16,106 nucleotides of DNA from Lachnospiraceae bacterium UBA938 (lineage in GTDB: Bacteria; Bacillota; Clostridia; Lachnospirales; Lachnospiraceae). A program made the position numbers and the translations under genes. Of this stretch, positions 5,571-15,200 are shown piece by piece. The stretch covers positions 3,953-20,058 of the forward strand of contig DBDG01000065.1 in assembly GCA_002293475.1 (NCBI GenBank). The letters are read 5' to 3'. The notes under the pieces are model-generated. The model saw only the letters and a list, made by a program, of their open reading frames with translations. It had not been told where the DNA came from and made no database searches. Numbering within the stretch: the first letter of the stretch is position 1; every line of letters begins with the position of its first letter.

Positions 5571-6701
5571 GGGGAGAATTGATTTGGATTGATTAAATAT
5601 GTGATTTAACAGAACTGTTATTAAGGAAATAATAACAATAAGAATCAAGTGGTTAATTTGAATAAGTTTTATTCCTAATGTAGTGACAAAACAGATGTGT
5701 ATTAGGCCGCAAAATATACTTGTAATAGTAAGCAAAACAACATATAAAAATATGTTTTGGCCAGATAGTAGACTGGTTTTTTTTCTTGCTTTAGAAGATT
5801 TATATACAAGATATAAGTACCATAACATAATTGGGATAATGAGAATTATTAGCAAGGCTATAGTATGCTTAATACCTATATTAAACATTTTGCGATACTG
5901 ATATTCTAAAGGAGTAATACTCCAGGAATAGCTTCCCGCTTTTGATTTTTCTAGCAGAGGTGTTATAAAATTGTTGAATGTATTAAAGTTCGACGAATCT
6001 AATCTAGCTGTTCCGCTTGTTTTATTGGCATAATGTATTTTTAAGCCATTGGTAATGGGGATGCTTTCGTCTATTATAAAACTGGGCATCACTATATATT
6101 TGTCTAAGATTATATTATGGCTTGCATTTTGTATATTACTGCCTGAGGATAAAAAACCAATAATTTTGAATCTGTATGCATCAAATAAATATGTGGCTTC
6201 AATTATATCTCCGATCTCGTATAACGTGCGATAAGATTGACCCATGAGTACAGGTATTGGCTTATTTAATTCATATATGTAATCGCTTTTTTGAAAACAC
6301 TTCCCATCTGAAATGTCTATTTCAAAATTATCAATTACTTCGTTGCTAATCTGAATACAATTAACTCCGGTGCATTTATTTGATAATTCATCGGTTCCAT
6401 TCTCAAAAAACATGCTATTTTGGTTAGGCATCTCTAAGTATTGAGTATAAATTTCAAAATATATATACCCATTATTATTGGTTAATTCACTATATATTTG
6501 CTTGAAATGTGCTATATCTTGATTTAACGGATTGGCTTCGTGCTGTAAAGAATAGAAAATATAGCCATCATTTATTGCTGATTCAGATTTGTCGATTTGG
6601 GATAAAATATCTAAATAGTTAATTATTGATAATAAGGAGATAACTATTGCAAGTATTAATGAAAGGGTTAGCCATTTAGTCTTTTTTAACAGTTCCATCA
6701 T
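5547..6701 (-). CDS. FtsX/MacB-like membrane permease without ATPase partner
   Basis: A 384-residue protein with the topology of MacB/FtsX-type ABC permeases. One span lies at 11-29, then an extracytoplasmic domain of about 245 residues, then three spans near 279-300, 316-340 and 348-369. The segment with PVLMGQSYRTLYEIGD (150-165), followed by FKIIGFLSSGS, resembles the MacB periplasmic core domain. Cysteines 110 and 115 (CTGVNC) could form a disulfide. Such permeases act as pairs with an ATPase, and none is encoded nearby. Two ATGs stand in tandem; GGAG lies four bases before the first and seven before the second, so 383 residues is equally likely. The gene is very AT-rich compared with its neighbours. 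It follows the secreted-protein gene on the same strand and probably shares its transcript. Export or immunity for that protein is a guess. Confidence 0.65.
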   Translation of the reverse strand: MMELLKKTKWLTLSLILAIVISLLSIINYLDILSQIDKSESAINDGYIFYSLQHEANPLNQDIAHFKQIYSELTNNNGYIYFEIYTQYLEMPNQNSMFFENGTDELSNKCTGVNCIQISNEVIDNFEIDISDGKCFQKSDYIYELNKPIPVLMGQSYRTLYEIGDIIEATYLFDAYRFKIIGFLSSGSNIQNASHNIILDKYIVMPSFIIDESIPITNGLKIHYANKTSGTARLDSSNFNTFNNFITPLLEKSKAGSYSWSITPLEYQYRKMFNIGIKHTIALLIILIIPIMLWYLYLVYKSSKARKKTSLLSGQNIFLYVVLLTITSIFCGLIHICFVTTLGIKLIQINHLILIVIISLITVLLNHIFNQSKSILPKKREPPK

Positions 6702-6719
6702 AGTTCTCCGCGGTTTTCT

Positions 6720-6763
6720 GATTATTCGATTTCGCAGCCCTGCCTCCGCGAAACCGAATGATT
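6720..6763 (-). promoter_or_regulatory. GC-rich hairpin between secreted-protein and permease genes
   Basis: Arms 6720-6735 and 6748-6763 pair over 16 positions with one mismatch and a few G-T pairs, around a 12-base loop. The core TTTCGC/GCGAAA stands out in AT-rich surroundings. No T tract follows on the minus strand, so it is not an ordinary terminator. An mRNA-processing or stabilising hairpin, or a small repeat remnant, fits better. Confidence 0.55.
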
Positions 6764-6832
6764 ATTTTAATATTAACGCATTAGCATAGTAGTAATTAGG
6801 TAATTTGCGTAAGGTATTTAATCCAAATTTGT

Positions 6833-7297
6833 CTAGTCTTCTGTTCCGTATTTTACAATATGTGTATGAGCAGACCATACGTCAATGGCTAAAAAAGTTC
6901 CGGTAGCTTTAACGGTATGAGTTCCCCAAACTCTTCCGGAATCACCGCGCTTTAGGAGTTCGCCGAGGTATGTTCGCGTATAGTGATATGTTGAAAGTAC
7001 TGTATTTCCATTGCGGTGTTCGGAGTACCCTATAGGTGTAGCACCAGTTGAGGTATTTATGCTGCTTCCCCATACCTTCCATTCAACAGATCTTTTTTCT
7101 ATAAAATTATTACTTAAGATGGATTTTGCTACGTTAAAATTATTATCACGCATGGCCTCTTCTCGAGACACATTTTCTCGGATTGCTATAATTTCTGATT
7201 TAACCTCATGTTGGATTTCAGTAACGGCAGCAAAGCTAGTAAAATGAGTTAATATAACAGTAGTTGCAATTAATAGGCTACAAATCAATTTTTTCAT
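6833..7297 (-). CDS. Small secreted protein of unknown function
   Basis: A 154-residue protein with a clear Sec signal peptide: MKK, a hydrophobic core at 4-19, and a probable cleavage after SFA at 21-23 or one residue later. The mature part, about 130 residues, has no cysteine. It begins with a charged helical stretch (about 25-70). It ends in a region rich in Trp, Tyr, His and Gly, with HYTRTYLG and DSGRVWGTHTVKATG as the most distinctive text. AAAGGAG stands before the ATG. I do not recognise a named family. The Gly/aromatic C-terminal half and an adjacent MacB-like permease recall lactococcin 972-type bacteriocin loci. The match is only one of style, and the charged N-terminal part is not typical. 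Low GC suggests acquisition together with the permease gene. Confidence 0.72.
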   Translation of the reverse strand: MKKLICSLLIATTVILTHFTSFAAVTEIQHEVKSEIIAIRENVSREEAMRDNNFNVAKSILSNNFIEKRSVEWKVWGSSINTSTGATPIGYSEHRNGNTVLSTYHYTRTYLGELLKRGDSGRVWGTHTVKATGTFLAIDVWSAHTHIVKYGTED

Positions 7298-7719
7298 TAT
7301 AATACTCCTTTCAAAATCTCATGTTCGACATACCTGATTATGATCTATGCCATGCAGGGATAATTGCATTTTTGGATGTAATATATAACAATTATTATAT
7401 TGAAATATTATAAAATAATTATGTTTATATATAATCCATAGCTGGACAGGGTTATCAATTATCGACAAGAAAGCTTCATGTATATGTAAATATAACATAA
7501 AATAAAGTGAGAATCAAGAATTATTAAAAAGTTGAATATTACTTTTTATATAAAATAAATTTAAATATATAATTAGGAAAATTGCAAAAACATTATATAA
7601 TAAACAATAAACATTATAGGAAATAACATTAATTTTAATTAATACAATTATATGAATAGTTATATAAAGTAAAAAGATTATATTCTCATTCTTTATTTTG
7701 CGATTTGCCGTGAGGCGGA
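7298..7719. other. AT-rich gene-poor stretch
   Basis: Upstream of the secreted-protein gene lie over 400 bases of very AT-rich sequence in which no coding frame or RNA gene could be supported. It should hold the leftward promoter of the secreted-protein gene. Several TATAAT-like hexamers occur, but none has a convincing -35. A loose inverted pair, ATAAAGTGAGAAT at 7502-7514 and ATTCTCATTCTTTAT at 7682-7696, differs by a two-base insertion. Confidence 0.6.
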
Positions 7720-7728
7720 TGTTATAAT
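7720..7728 (+). promoter_or_regulatory. Extended -10 promoter for the HAD-addB-addA operon
   Basis: TGTTATAAT is a perfect TGnTATAAT extended -10. TTGCGA at 7698-7703 is a poor -35 at a long 19-base gap. It is the only good promoter seen before the HAD gene and would give a leader of roughly 145 bases. An imperfect inverted repeat (7703-7709 with 7714-7720) lies just upstream and touches the motif. Confidence 0.6.
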
Positions 7729-7881
7729 TATGTCCCGTTCGTCCAGCTTATGGAACATTTAAACCGAGGTAAGGAAAGGTTTGCGAAAACTCAAGAAGTC
7801 TCAATGTATTGACGAAATAAGGATTATTAGATATTCTATATCATAAGGAAAAATTCAGTATTACTAGAACGAGGACTGTTT

Positions 7882-8676
7882 ATGGGCGGGTATTTTAGTG
7901 AAATAGATTTCTTCATATTAGATATGGATGGTACAATTTATCTAGGGGATCAGTGGATTGATGGTGCCATGGAGTTTTTACAGGCTGTAGTACAAAGTGG
8001 TCGGCAGTATGTGTTCCTTACTAATAATTCCTCTAAGAACGCTGATATATATGCCGCAAAATTACGTGGCATGGGTCTTGATATCAACAAGGAAAAAGTC
8101 ATAACCTCCGGACAAGCCACTATCGCCTATCTCAAGCAAAATCATGCCGCCGCCAAAGTGTTCTTGCTCGGTAATGACCTTCTTAAGGCCGAATTCTCCG
8201 AAGCCGGCATCATTTTAGAAGAAGATTATCCGGAAGTGGTGGTGACTGCCTTTGATACGACCTTGAACTACGCCAAGATGTGTAAGGTATGCGACTTGGT
8301 TCGCGCCGGCCTGCCTTATCTGGCCACACATCCGGACCTGAACTGTCCGACAGAATCTGGGTTCATCCCTGACATCGGTGCTATTCAGGCTTTTATCAAA
8401 GCCTCGGCTTCCCGCGACCCTGACCACATTATCGGCAAGCCCAACCGTACCATCATGGAATATCTGCTAGAACGAACCGGTGCCATAAGAGAACGTTCCG
8501 CCGTTGTCGGCGACCGCCTATACACCGATATTGCCGCCGGAGTCAATAACGGCTTTACCGGAATCTTGGTACTAAGCGGCGAAGCTACAAGGGCCGATGT
8601 AGAAAAATCACCAGTAAAACCGCACTTAATTTATCCATCTGTCAAGGAAATGATAAAAGAATTAAGTCCAAGTTGA
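7882..8676 (+). CDS. HAD-IIA family hydrolase (NagD/AraL-like phosphatase)
   Basis: A 264-residue cytosolic HAD phosphatase of subclass IIA. Motif I is FILDMDGT (11-18), with D14 the phosphorylated nucleophile and D16 the acid/base. Motif II is FLTNNSS (45-51), with T47. The IIA cap lies between about 75 and 180. Motif III is IIGKPNR (183-189), with K186. Motif IV is VVGDRLYTDIAAG (208-220), with D211 and D216 binding magnesium. Length and motif order match NagD, AraL and phosphoglycolate-phosphatase-like proteins, which remove phosphate from small sugar phosphates or metabolites; the substrate cannot be predicted. The ribosome site GAGGA is modest. addB begins 19 bases after the stop, so the gene is probably co-transcribed with addBA, although no functional link to DNA repair is established. 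Confidence 0.9.
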   Translation: MGGYFSEIDFFILDMDGTIYLGDQWIDGAMEFLQAVVQSGRQYVFLTNNSSKNADIYAAKLRGMGLDINKEKVITSGQATIAYLKQNHAAAKVFLLGNDLLKAEFSEAGIILEEDYPEVVVTAFDTTLNYAKMCKVCDLVRAGLPYLATHPDLNCPTESGFIPDIGAIQAFIKASASRDPDHIIGKPNRTIMEYLLERTGAIRERSAVVGDRLYTDIAAGVNNGFTGILVLSGEATRADVEKSPVKPHLIYPSVKEMIKELSPS

Positions 8677-8695
8677 TATCAAAAGGAGCTCCCAC

Positions 8696-11600
8696 ATGAG
8701 CCTAAAATTCTACTTCGGCGCCTCCGGAGCCGGCAAAAGCAAACAACTGCACCACGACATAATCAGCAGTTCCATCCGTAACCCCGGCAAGCGCTACCTG
8801 TTCATTGTCCCCGACCAGTTCACCATGCACACCCAGATGGAATTGGTCAAAGCTCACCCTAGCCACGGCATCTTGAACATCGACGTCTTGAGCTTTGGCC
8901 GTTTGGCTCACCGCATCTTTGAAGAAGTCGGCGGCAATCACCGTAAAGTGCTCGATGACACCGGCAAAAGTCTGGTGCTAAGAAAAGTCGCGGCTGATAT
9001 CCGTGCGGAACTCCCGGTCATCGGTTCCAATCTCCACAAGCCGGGCTATATCGCCGAAGTGAAGTCGGCTGTTTCGGAATTCATGCAATATGGCATCGGT
9101 CCGGATGAGTTGAGCCAGCTGACGCAGTTTGCCGTTAAGAAGAAAGCCTTGGCCGCCAAATTAACCGATCTGAATAAAATATATCGTGCCTTTCTGGCTT
9201 ATCTGAAGCAAGAATACATAACTACCGAGGAGACCTTAGATCTCCTTAGAGCCTCTCTTCACAAGTCACCAACCATTAGAAACAGCGTCATTATATTTGA
9301 TGGGTTCACTGGCTTCACCCCGATCCAGAGCCGGGTTATCCAGGAACTTATGACGCTGGCGGATCGAGTGATTCTATCAGTATTGATCGGAAGCCAGACC
9401 GACCCTTTTGAAACCGGCAAAGAGCAGGAACTTTTTTTCTTGAGCCGAAAGACCGTAGGTGACCTGTGTCGCCTTGCCAAGGAAGCCGGGGTGGCTAGAG
9501 AAAAAGACGAATATCTGCGTACCGATCCTTTACCGCGCTTTGCCGGCAACCCTGAAATGGCTCATTTGGAAAAAAGCCTGTTCCGCTATCCGATAGCAGG
9601 ATACCAGGCGGAAGATTCTTTAGCCGCAGAAACGGAAATATATTCGCCTGCTGAACTTAGGGCTGCTGGCGCAGATGAATCGTCCAAGCCTGAGCAACCG
9701 GCCGCTGGAAACCAGGCCATCTTTCTCTCCGAAGCCCCAACCGTGGCGGAAGAAGTGCGGCAGACCTGCATGAAAATCAAGGAACTGACGCTGGAGCAAG
9801 GCTTCCTGTACCGTGAGATCGCGGTGGTGACCGGTGATATGAACGCCTATGCCGGTTATATGGAGCGCGAAGCGGCCAAGTACGACATCCCGCTGTTCAT
9901 GGATCGGACCAGAGGCATCTTGCTGAATCCTTTTACGGAATTTATCCGTAGCGCGTTAAAAGTAATCATAAAGAATTATTCTTACGAAACGGTTTTTCAT
10001 TACTTGCGCAGCGGCTTTGTGGACTGTGATCCGGATGAGATTGACCGCCTGGAAAATTATGTGATCGGCTGCGGGATCCGAGGCAAGAAAAAATGGCATG
10101 AGCTATTTACCCGCCGGAGTCGGAGCTGGGGAGGGGAACAGCAAGGCGGGCGACAGGCAGAACGGCAGGCAGATCGGCTGGCACAGCTGAATGTGACCCG
10201 CGCAAAGGTCGTCAGCGGGCTGGAGCCGCTGGGAAACCGCTTGGCTACGGCTGGGGAGATGATTCATGCCCTGTACGGTTTCATCGTCGATGGTCGGATC
10301 CAACAGAAACTGGCTGCATATGAAGAATATTTTACACAAAGCGGTGACTACGCCCGGGCGCGCGAGTTTGGCCAGATTTACCGGCTGGTCATGGAGCTCT
10401 TGGATCAGGTTTACGGCCTTTTGGCCGATGAGAAGATGAGCCTGACGGAGTTTGCGGAGATACTGGATGCCGGTTTTGGCGAGATTGAGGTGGGGATCAT
10501 CCCCCAGAATGTGGACAGGATCGTGGTCGGAGATATGGAACGCAGTCGGCTGAATCACGTTAAAGTCCTCTTTTTTCTGGGCGTTAATGACGGCAACATA
10601 CCCGGAAGCAGCGGAAAAGGGGGGCTGATTTCCGACCTTGACCGGGAGTTTTTAAAGGAATCGTCGTGGGAGCTGGCGCCGACACCTAGGCAGCAGATGT
10701 ATATCCAGCGGCTATACATCTATATGAATATGACCAAGCCTTCCAAACAACTGTACCTGTCTTATGCCAAGATCAGCAGCGAAGGGAAGAGCCGGAGGCC
10801 ATCTTATTTAGTTGATGTCATGAAAAAGCTTTTTCCCTTGTTGGAAGTGACAAAACCAGTAGAAGAAATATCATTTAAACAGGTACATGGGGTTAATGAC
10901 AGCTGGGATCTCTTTGTCGCCTCCTTACGGGATTTTGCTTCCGGAACGAGCGATGACGACAAAAACAAACTGGAAATGCTAGCAATATTAGGAAGGATAT
11001 ATCGAAAAACGACGGATTATGGGGAAAAACTGGATCAGCTGTTGGAAGCGGCCTTCATCCATTACGAGCCCCGGCCTTTGAGCCGCCAAGTGGCCGACGC
11101 GCTGTATGGCAGCCTGCTGGAATACAGCGTCAGCCGGCTGGAGCGGTATGCGGCCTGTGCCTATGCTCATTTTTTGCAATATGGGCTTGCACTACAAGAA
11201 AGAGAAGAATATGGCTTTGAGTCGGTGGATCTGGGCAATGTCTTCCACGGCGTACTGGAGCTCTTTGCAGGAAAACTTGCAGAGCAACATATGAGCTGGT
11301 TTGATTTTAGCGAGGAAACCGGGCGGCAGCTATTGTGGGAGTCGCTTCAGGCTTATGCGGCGGAGTACGGGGATACGGTGCTGTTTGGCAGTGCCCGCAA
11401 CGAGCAGATGATCAGACGCATTTATCGGATATTAGCGCGGACGGTCAGGATATTACAGCAACAACTACAGAAGGGCGCGTTTGTGCCGGCGCATTTTGAA
11501 GTAGCTTTTTCCGGGACGGATGACCTGGAGGCGGTTAATATCGCCCTTTCCGAGCAGGAAAAGATGAAACTGCGCGGGCGCATTGACCGGATTGATACCT

Positions 11601-12244
11601 GTGAGGACGAGGAACATGTTTATGTAAAAGTCATTGATTATAAATCCGGCAATAAAAACTTTGATCTGGCAGCGCTTTATTACGGGCTGCAGCTGCAGCT
11701 GGTGGTTTATATGAACGTGGCGATGGAAATGACGGGCAAGTCATATCCGGGGAAAAAGCCGGTTCCAGCTGCCCTTTTGTATTATCATGTTGCTGACCCG
11801 ATGATAGCGGACGGCGACGGGCTGACCCCCGAAGAGATAAACCAGCGTCTGCTAAAGGAACTGCGGCCGACCGGGGCAGTGAATGACCGGGAAGAGGTGA
11901 TCGGGCTGCTGGATCGAGATTTTACCGCAAAGTCGCCGGTAGTTCCGGTCGAACGGAAAAAAGACGGCAGTTTCAGCAAACAGTCGGGCGTGCTGAGTGA
12001 AGTAGAGTTTCAGACTATTTCTAGTTATATAAATCATAAGATCAAGAAATTCGGGCAAGAGATCAAAGCCGGCCATATTGTTATCGAGCCATATGAAAAC
12101 AAGGACGGGCAGGCCTGCACCTACTGCAGCTTTAAAGGGATATGCGGTTATGATGAGAAGATACCGGGTTACCGCCACCGGAGATTGCCGGAGCTGAACC
12201 GGGAAACGGTGATGGAACGGATGGCAAAGGAAAAAGACAGCTGA
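8696..12244 (+). CDS. addB: ATP-dependent helicase/deoxyribonuclease subunit B
   Basis: AddB partners AddA in the helicase-nuclease that processes double-strand ends to the Chi-like site and loads RecA. The 1182-residue protein is of normal length. It has a Walker A GASGAGKS at 8-15; the rest of its helicase domain is degenerate, as usual for AddB. The C-terminal RecB-type nuclease domain shows GRIDRID (961-967), with D964, and VIDYKSG (979-985), with D981 and K983. The four-cysteine iron-sulfur staple is complete: C821 in YAACAYAHFLQYG, then C1141, C1144 and C1150. Low-complexity text interrupts the fold near 305-345 (Ala/Glu-rich) and 481-494 (GEQQGG, then RQAERQADR). AAAAGGAG lies seven bases before the ATG. 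addA follows after 20 bases. Confidence 0.96.
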   Translation: MSLKFYFGASGAGKSKQLHHDIISSSIRNPGKRYLFIVPDQFTMHTQMELVKAHPSHGILNIDVLSFGRLAHRIFEEVGGNHRKVLDDTGKSLVLRKVAADIRAELPVIGSNLHKPGYIAEVKSAVSEFMQYGIGPDELSQLTQFAVKKKALAAKLTDLNKIYRAFLAYLKQEYITTEETLDLLRASLHKSPTIRNSVIIFDGFTGFTPIQSRVIQELMTLADRVILSVLIGSQTDPFETGKEQELFFLSRKTVGDLCRLAKEAGVAREKDEYLRTDPLPRFAGNPEMAHLEKSLFRYPIAGYQAEDSLAAETEIYSPAELRAAGADESSKPEQPAAGNQAIFLSEAPTVAEEVRQTCMKIKELTLEQGFLYREIAVVTGDMNAYAGYMEREAAKYDIPLFMDRTRGILLNPFTEFIRSALKVIIKNYSYETVFHYLRSGFVDCDPDEIDRLENYVIGCGIRGKKKWHELFTRRSRSWGGEQQGGRQAERQADRLAQLNVTRAKVVSGLEPLGNRLATAGEMIHALYGFIVDGRIQQKLAAYEEYFTQSGDYARAREFGQIYRLVMELLDQVYGLLADEKMSLTEFAEILDAGFGEIEVGIIPQNVDRIVVGDMERSRLNHVKVLFFLGVNDGNIPGSSGKGGLISDLDREFLKESSWELAPTPRQQMYIQRLYIYMNMTKPSKQLYLSYAKISSEGKSRRPSYLVDVMKKLFPLLEVTKPVEEISFKQVHGVNDSWDLFVASLRDFASGTSDDDKNKLEMLAILGRIYRKTTDYGEKLDQLLEAAFIHYEPRPLSRQVADALYGSLLEYSVSRLERYAACAYAHFLQYGLALQEREEYGFESVDLGNVFHGVLELFAGKLAEQHMSWFDFSEETGRQLLWESLQAYAAEYGDTVLFGSARNEQMIRRIYRILARTVRILQQQLQKGAFVPAHFEVAFSGTDDLEAVNIALSEQEKMKLRGRIDRIDTCEDEEHVYVKVIDYKSGNKNFDLAALYYGLQLQLVVYMNVAMEMTGKSYPGKKPVPAALLYYHVADPMIADGDGLTPEEINQRLLKELRPTGAVNDREEVIGLLDRDFTAKSPVVPVERKKDGSFSKQSGVLSEVEFQTISSYINHKIKKFGQEIKAGHIVIEPYENKDGQACTYCSFKGICGYDEKIPGYRHRRLPELNRETVMERMAKEKDS

Positions 12245-12264
12245 ATGTAAGAAAGAGAAAAAGT

Positions 12265-15200
12265 ATGGGAATCTCGTATACGTCGGATCAACAGAAAGTA
12301 ATTGATTTACATGGTAAGAATATCTTGGTTTCGGCGGCCGCCGGATCGGGAAAGACGGCGGTCCTAGTGGAACGGATCGTCAAGATGGTGGCGGCGGGCG
12401 AGCATCCGGCGGATATCGACCGGCTGCTGGTGGTGACATTTACCAATATGGCGGCAGGCGAGCTGCGGGAGCGGATTGCCATGGCGATCGGCAAGCGCCT
12501 GGAGGCAGAGCCGGAGAACGGGCATCTGGAGCGGCAGATGACCTTGATTCACAATGCTCAGATCACGACGATCGACAGTTTTTGCCTATTCATCCTCCGC
12601 AATCATTTTCATCTCATCGGGCTGGATCCTGGCTTCCGGGTGGCGGATGAGGGCGAGCTGAAGCTGTTAGGCAAGGATGTGCTGGCAGAGCTGCTGGAAG
12701 ATAAATATCGGGAAGGAAGCCCGGAGTTCTTGGAGTGCGTAGAGTATTTTACGACCGGCAGCCGGGACAAGCAGCTGGAGGAATACATTACCCGGCTGTA
12801 CTCATTTGCCATGAGCTTTCCATGGCCGGAAGACTGGCTACAGGAAAGGAAGGCAGATTATGCGGCCGACGGTGTGGCAGAAGGGGAAGCGGGGGAACAG
12901 TTTTTGCTTAGTTATCTGCGGGAACTGGGTGACGGCTGTGTGGAGGAACTGGAAAAAGCGGCCAAGATATGTGAAGAGCCGGATGGTCCTTATATGTACG
13001 GAGAAGTACTGGATCAGGAACTTAACATGGTGCGGGAGCTGAAAAAGGCGGCCGGTCTGGAAGACTATGCGTTACTTGTGGAAAAAGCGGAGTTCAGCCG
13101 ACTGCCGTCCCAAAAGGATGCGACGGTATCGGCGGAGAAAAGAGAGCTGGTGCAGGGCATCCGCAATCGGGTGAAAAAGGCTTTGCAAGAAACCAAGGAG
13201 CAGTTTTTCAGACTCACGCCGGCCCAGGCGGCGGTCCAGATGGGACGGATCGAGGGAGCGGCGTCAATGCTGCTGGAGCTGGCCTTGGACTTTAAGAAAC
13301 GGCTGGATGCGGCCAAGCGCGAAAAGAACATTATTGACTTTGGCGACATGGAGCACTTTGCCCTGATGATCCTTCTGGAAAAGACCGCCCAGGGCATGGT
13401 GCCGACAGCGGCGGCAAGGGAATTGCGGGAGTATTTTACAGAGATCCTGATTGACGAGTATCAGGACAGCAATATGGTGCAGGAACTGTTGCTTGAGAGT
13501 ATTTCCGGAGAGACGGAAGGACGGTTTAACCGGTTTATGGTCGGTGACGTGAAGCAGAGCATCTACAAATTCCGCCTAGCGCGGCCGGAAATATTCATGG
13601 AGAAATATGACCTTTATCCCTTGGAAGCGGCAGGTGTTCCGGCTATGGGCTTTGGCACCGGCGGCCAGGACGGCGGAACATGCCGCCGGATTGACCTGAG
13701 CCAGAATTTTCGCAGCCGGACAGAGGTTCTTGACAGCGTAAACTATGTCTTTTCGAAAATCATGAGGAAGGCCTTAGGCGGCGTAGAATATGACCGGCGG
13801 GCGGCTCTCTATCCCGGCGCAGTCTATCCGGAGCAGGCCGGCGTAGCATCGGAACTGCTACTGTTTGATCCGGCCGGCGAAGGGGCAAAGGTGCTGTTTG
13901 AAGATGAGTCGCCCAAGGAAATGGAGGCACGGATGATTGCCCGCCGGATAAAGGAACTGAAAGCCGGTTTTAAAGTGACAGACAAGGAGACGGGCGAACT
14001 GCGCCCAGTATTATTCCGGGACATCGTAATTTTGCTGCGGACAAACGTCGGCTGGGACGAAGTGTTCCGGAAAGTATTGGAGGAGGAAGGTATTCCTTCG
14101 CATACAGCATCCAAAAGGGGATATTTTGAGACGACGGAAATACGTACCATTCTGCAGGTCATCCGGGTGCTGGATAACCCGCTTCAGGATATCCCTCTTT
14201 TTGGCGTGTTAAAATCCCGTTTCGGCGGGTTTGATGACGAGGAGATTGCCGGGATAAGGGCTGAATGTAAGGGTAAATTTTCCTTGTATCAAAAGCTTCT
14301 TATGTACCATGATATAATGAATGAAGAGCAAGGCGAGCAAAATGATGCCGTTATAAAAATAGACAAATTTCTCCAATGGACAGAAGCCTTTCGCCGTAAA
14401 GCCGTTTACATGCCGATTCAGAACCTGTTAAAGGAACTGATTATCGACAGCGGATATTATCATAGCATTGCCGTTTTGCCGGCGGGCGAGCAGCGGATCG
14501 CCAATCTGGAGATGCTTATGGCCAAGGCGGAGTCTTTTGCCAAGACCAGTTATTATGGACTGTTCCATTTTGTCCGCTATATTGAACAGCTGGAAAAATA
14601 CGATGTTGATTATGGAGAAGTGAACATCATGGACGAACAGGACGATATAGTCCGTCTGATGAGCATTCACAGAAGCAAGGGGCTGGAGTTCCCAGTATGT
14701 TTTGTCGCTGGCCTTTCTAAGGCCTTTAATATGCAGGATAGCCGCAGTGGTCTGGTGATCGACGCGGATTTAGGGATCGGTGTGGACTATGTCGATGCCG
14801 ATCTGCGAGTGCAATGCAAAAGCCGGCGAAAAAATATCGTCAGCCGGAAAATGAAGCTGGACAGCCTCGGGGAAGAACTGCGGGTTCTTTACGTAGCCAT
14901 GACCCGGGCAAAAGAAAAGCTGATCTTATCCGGTGTGGTCAAAGAGCCGGAGGCGGCTGTGGCCGGCGAAAGGGCAGGTCCACTGTCTTTTCTGAAGCTG
15001 GTCAGTGCCGGGAGTTATCTGGATCTGCTGCTGCCAGTCGTCATGGGCGGGGACGGAAAAACTTATTTTACCGTCCGGGTCTGGACACGGGAGCAGCTGT
15101 ATTACGAAGAGATCAAGGAGAGCACGGAACGTCAGGTGCGGCAAAAGGGGCTGCTGACGGCGGCTTTTAAGGACGAAATCCGTCTTGATGAGAAAAAGAT

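Noticed and set aside
7502..7696. Loose inverted repeat that might bound a small mobile element
   Set aside because: The arms differ by a two-base insertion in AT-rich low-complexity sequence, and no target duplication is visible.
10103..10558. Leftward open frame of 151 codons inside addB
   Set aside because: It is antisense to conserved AddB coding sequence, with no ribosome site or recognisable domain.
14814..15170. Rightward open frame of 118 codons overlapping addA in another frame
   Set aside because: The arginine/glycine-rich content is typical of an out-of-frame reading of GC-rich DNA; addA motifs run through the same bases.
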